From the NCBI GenBank assembly GCA_949825025.1, contig OX463784.1, forward strand, positions 17,550,124 through 17,614,123: a stretch of 64,000 bases of DNA, given 5' to 3'. The position numbers and the translations under genes were made by a program. A model generated the notes under the pieces. That model was not told the DNA's origin, ran no database searches, and was given only the letters and a program-made list of their open reading frames with translations. Of the stretch, positions 62,401 through 64,000 are shown piece after piece. The DNA is from Siphlonurus alternatus (taxonomy: Eukaryota; Arthropoda; Insecta; Ephemeroptera; Siphlonuridae). Within the stretch, counting starts at the first letter, position 1. Each line of letters starts with the position of its first letter.

Positions 62401-64000
62401 GAGAGTACAGTATATTGATGCCATTATTCACTGAAGATATATTAATTATGACTTATAGCTATTTTAACACCATTTTTTTTTTTTTTTTTTTTTTGTTAGC
62501 AGGGAAGCCTTGTGTTTAGTAGAAAAGTTGACCTTGCTGAGGACTTTATTATTGGCTGAAGCTCTGATGACAAGTACAAAACCAAAACCTTCTCACCTCC
62601 TCTCCGTCATAGTTCCTCTTGGGGCTGGCGCTCGGCTTCTCGGACATGTAACTGGCCATGGTGGGGGCGGCCAGCACCGGCTTGAGCACCCAGCGGTACG
62701 CCTCACTCACGAGGTGCAGCTCGTTGATGCACCCCAGCAGGCAGCGTGCCTGGCGCTCCAGACTCTGAATACCAACCACCTCCTGGCCAAGTCGGAACGC
62801 CTGCTCGTAGAGTACTGTTGCACCTGGGGAGGAATGGCCAGTTTTAGAAATCAGTCAAGAGAATCATGGAGTATCATAGAAATTAGAAAGTTCAGCAGCT
62901 AGTTCAATGGAACCAGCTCGTGGTGAGGAGTCTATTTAACTGGCTTTAAAACTTTCCACTATAACTATGTAAATAATGTTTTAAAATTACTTCACTATTT
63001 GGAGATTACTGTAAATTTAAATAGTTTTACTTTTGCAATCTTTTCCCCCACCTACTTATTCTATAAAAAAATAACTGAAAATTTAAGAGACAAAAAAATA
63101 TTAAACACAAAGTAGTATTCTTGTTAAAGTAAAGCAACTTTCCTAATTGACAAGGCTTTAATTTTTTTTCAACAGCAAATTTTCTTTCCACACTAAGAAA
63201 TCAACAACTGAGATCAACAGCTGATCTTTGAATCAGTTATTCCTAATTTCAACATCTGAAAGGTAGACTCTATTAAAATATCATTTCTGGTTTAGATTCT
63301 CATGGTCTCAAGTAACGTATGACATTATCAGTTGTGACTCACTCTTTCTGTAGTTACACTTGCTGATATGGAGAGCATGTAGGATGGTGTAGAAGTGCGA
63401 GGAGAGGAGGTCCTGGGAGCGAGCCTTGGCCAACAGAATGTCCTGCACGTCTTCCAACATTCCCTCATAGCCGAAGCACACCAGCTGGTTCAACTCTCCG
63501 GCCTCCACCATTGAGTTGAGAAGTTGACGCAATGAGTCACGGCGTCTAGACACGTCCGGGTTGCGTACCATCGAGTCATAGGCCTTGGTGTGCCGGCCAA
63601 TACGTAGTAGGTGGGAGAAGCGAATTGAGTGAAGCGTAGCCTGAAGACGTTATTATTAATGTTATGCATAGATTCTTGAAAAATGAAAATACTAAATAAA
63701 TCTCAGTGGGACACATTCATGTAATATTTAGTGATAAACCAGAGTTAGGGTAGGATATCAAGAGATTTATATAAGTAAGTTAGATAATGTTACTACTGGT
63801 ACTAAGATACTAACAGTACACATTAAGATAATGAATGGGAAAATTATTTGACTCAAAAAAGAGAAATAAAGGAACGGTTTCTTAAAATAAGCAAGATCGT
63901 CATTGTTCTCACCAGGTCTGGGTCGTCTTTCTCAGCAACTATGACTGCTTCGTCTGCAATTCTCAACACACAGTCTGAGTGGTCCATCTGCTCGAACATC
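59302..64000 (-). CDS. Nup160: Nuclear pore complex protein Nup160, 3' part (8 exons, continues beyond window)
   Basis: Scaffold nucleoporin of the outer-ring Nup107-160 (Y) complex, needed for pore assembly and mRNA export. Minus-strand exons in coding order: 64000-63913, 63640-63343, 62823-62597, 62090-61964, 61523-61320, 60897-60731, 60551-60315, 59403-59302. All have GT-AG borders and consistent phases; 1,450 nt gives about 482 residues plus the stop. Matches to vertebrate Nup160: DHSDCVLRIADEAVIVAEKD, ARSQDLLSSHFYTILHALHI, ASPKRNYDGE, LIQLEAFLPQWLIDSYK and the terminal LLDEMTSLRSQYLEAAQRLS. The alpha-helical C-terminal half is seen; the beta-propeller N-terminal half lies to the right. 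A candidate poly(A) signal (AATAAA on the minus strand) lies at 59007-59002. Confidence 0.93.
59718..60033 (+). mobile_element. 5'-truncated non-LTR retrotransposon inserted in last Nup160 intron
   Basis: 316-bp insert flanked by a 12-bp target duplication ATTTTTACAGAT (59706-59717 and 60034-60045). Encodes THTYNRLTDTAKFRLDTGHD, then CKLCKKEPQDRGHLFRC (a C-x2-C-x8-H-x4-C knuckle at the end of a LINE polyprotein) and a stop, followed by a short 3' UTR with a (AAG)n tail. The frame is intact over about 90 codons, suggesting a young insertion. Opposite strand to Nup160. Confidence 0.9.
60315..60551 (-). CDS. Nup160: Nup160 exon
   Basis: Acceptor TGCTTACAG, donor GTACGTGT, phase 0. Encodes KRQIAELLRLLIGAGRLEEA, AAQLCCDLYRAGMG and VCMPHNVLEWCLEELKTAVQ. 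Reading through the donor would add six residues and stop at 60294; the spliced form is preferred because the next exon continues the family's end. Confidence 0.92.
60731..60897 (-). CDS. Nup160: Nup160 exon
   Basis: Acceptor TGGTACAG, donor GTGGGTGG. Encodes DLRRSDHSVASVAWKYLQRV and AFLPQWLIDSYK, matching 'LPNWLINSYK' of vertebrate Nup160. Confidence 0.94.
61320..61523 (-). CDS. Nup160: Nup160 exon
   Basis: Acceptor GACTCCCAG, donor GTGAGGTT. Encodes VAHLTVRQLLGVLTGAGKFD, LALRLASLFGESKTSVVESM and NVNADWLKTNSTA. A longer antisense frame here is a shadow. Confidence 0.92.
61964..62090 (-). CDS. Nup160: Nup160 exon
   Basis: Acceptor GCTTTCAG, donor GTAAGAAA, ends phase 1. Encodes VVQSRPKRKVEIVEVTTMKK and EYEVVLAKLKLLGPDASNSA. 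Confidence 0.92.
62231..62370. repeat. Short MITE in Nup160 intron, relative of 28101-28227
   Basis: GTGGGCGTTTCATGAGTTAT then CTAGAAAGTTAT on the left; ACCTGGATCATGAATGCTTC then ATGAATCGCTCTCAC on the right; central TTCAATGACACTAAA shared with 28101-28227. Confidence 0.75.
62597..62823 (-). CDS. Nup160: Nup160 exon
   Basis: Acceptor TCCCCAG, donor GTGAGAAG. Encodes ATVLYEQAFRLGQEVVGIQS, AYRWVLKPVLAAP and SASPKRNYDGEE, which aligns with the ASPKRNHDGE motif of vertebrate Nup160. Confidence 0.94.
63343..63640 (-). CDS. Nup160: Nup160 exon
   Basis: Acceptor GTCTTCAG, donor GTGAGTCA, ends phase 1. Encodes ATLHSIRFSHLLRIGRHTKA through LHISKCNYRK; the best-conserved Nup160 helical repeats in the window. 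Confidence 0.93.
63913..64000 (-). CDS. Nup160: Nup160 exon (cut by window edge)
   Basis: Encodes MFEQMDHSDCVLRIADEAVI and VAEKDDPDL, then donor GTGAGAAC. Phase 0 at its end. Confidence 0.9.

Noticed and set aside
62510..62902. 130-codon plus-strand frame
   Set aside because: Antisense shadow of the Nup160 exon at 62597-62823; codon pattern and homology are on the minus strand.

Overview
This is an animal nuclear genome window, most likely from an arthropod and probably an insect. The genes are split by canonical GT-AG introns, their products are typical metazoan proteins, and the intergenic and intronic DNA is very AT-rich and full of transposon debris. A hemipteran-like genome would fit, but species cannot be fixed from sequence alone. 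There is no prokaryotic, plasmid or phage architecture.

Layout. (1) Positions 1-26152, plus strand: the last 24 coding exons of an ABCC/MRP1-type full ABC transporter, about 1,206 residues from the first transmembrane domain to the stop codon. I checked every exon junction for splice dinucleotides and reading phase, and all 24 join without a frame break. The N-terminal exons lie left of the window. (2) About 26.2-51.7 kb: AT-rich DNA with no recognisable host exon, but many foldback/MITE elements, a 5S-rRNA-derived SINE, a 1.55-kb THAP-domain element with 8-bp target duplications (P-superfamily-like), a hAT-like element nested inside a foldback element, a degenerate RNase H fragment and long microsatellites. 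(3) 51689-52079, minus strand: the first coding exon of a monocarboxylate-transporter-like (SLC16) gene, whose later exons I cannot find anywhere in the window. (4) 59302-64000, minus strand: the last eight coding exons of the nucleoporin Nup160, about 482 residues, also phase-consistent, with a small 5'-truncated LINE insertion in its last intron.

The three genes are unrelated in function: membrane export (ABCC), small carboxylate transport (SLC16) and nuclear pore scaffold (Nup160). They do not form a pathway. The notable content is the repeat landscape: at least eight foldback or short inverted-repeat families, one of them (about 320 bp, palindromic, two TGACGTCA boxes per copy) present at least six times; an eight-unit, about 166-bp tandem array, also with a TGACGTCA-type box per unit, inside a 2.65-kb terminal-inverted-repeat element in an ABCC intron; and a three-level nest of elements at 46996-49511 whose insertion order can be read directly. 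I see no convincing previously undescribed multi-gene system; the strongest new objects are the transposable elements.
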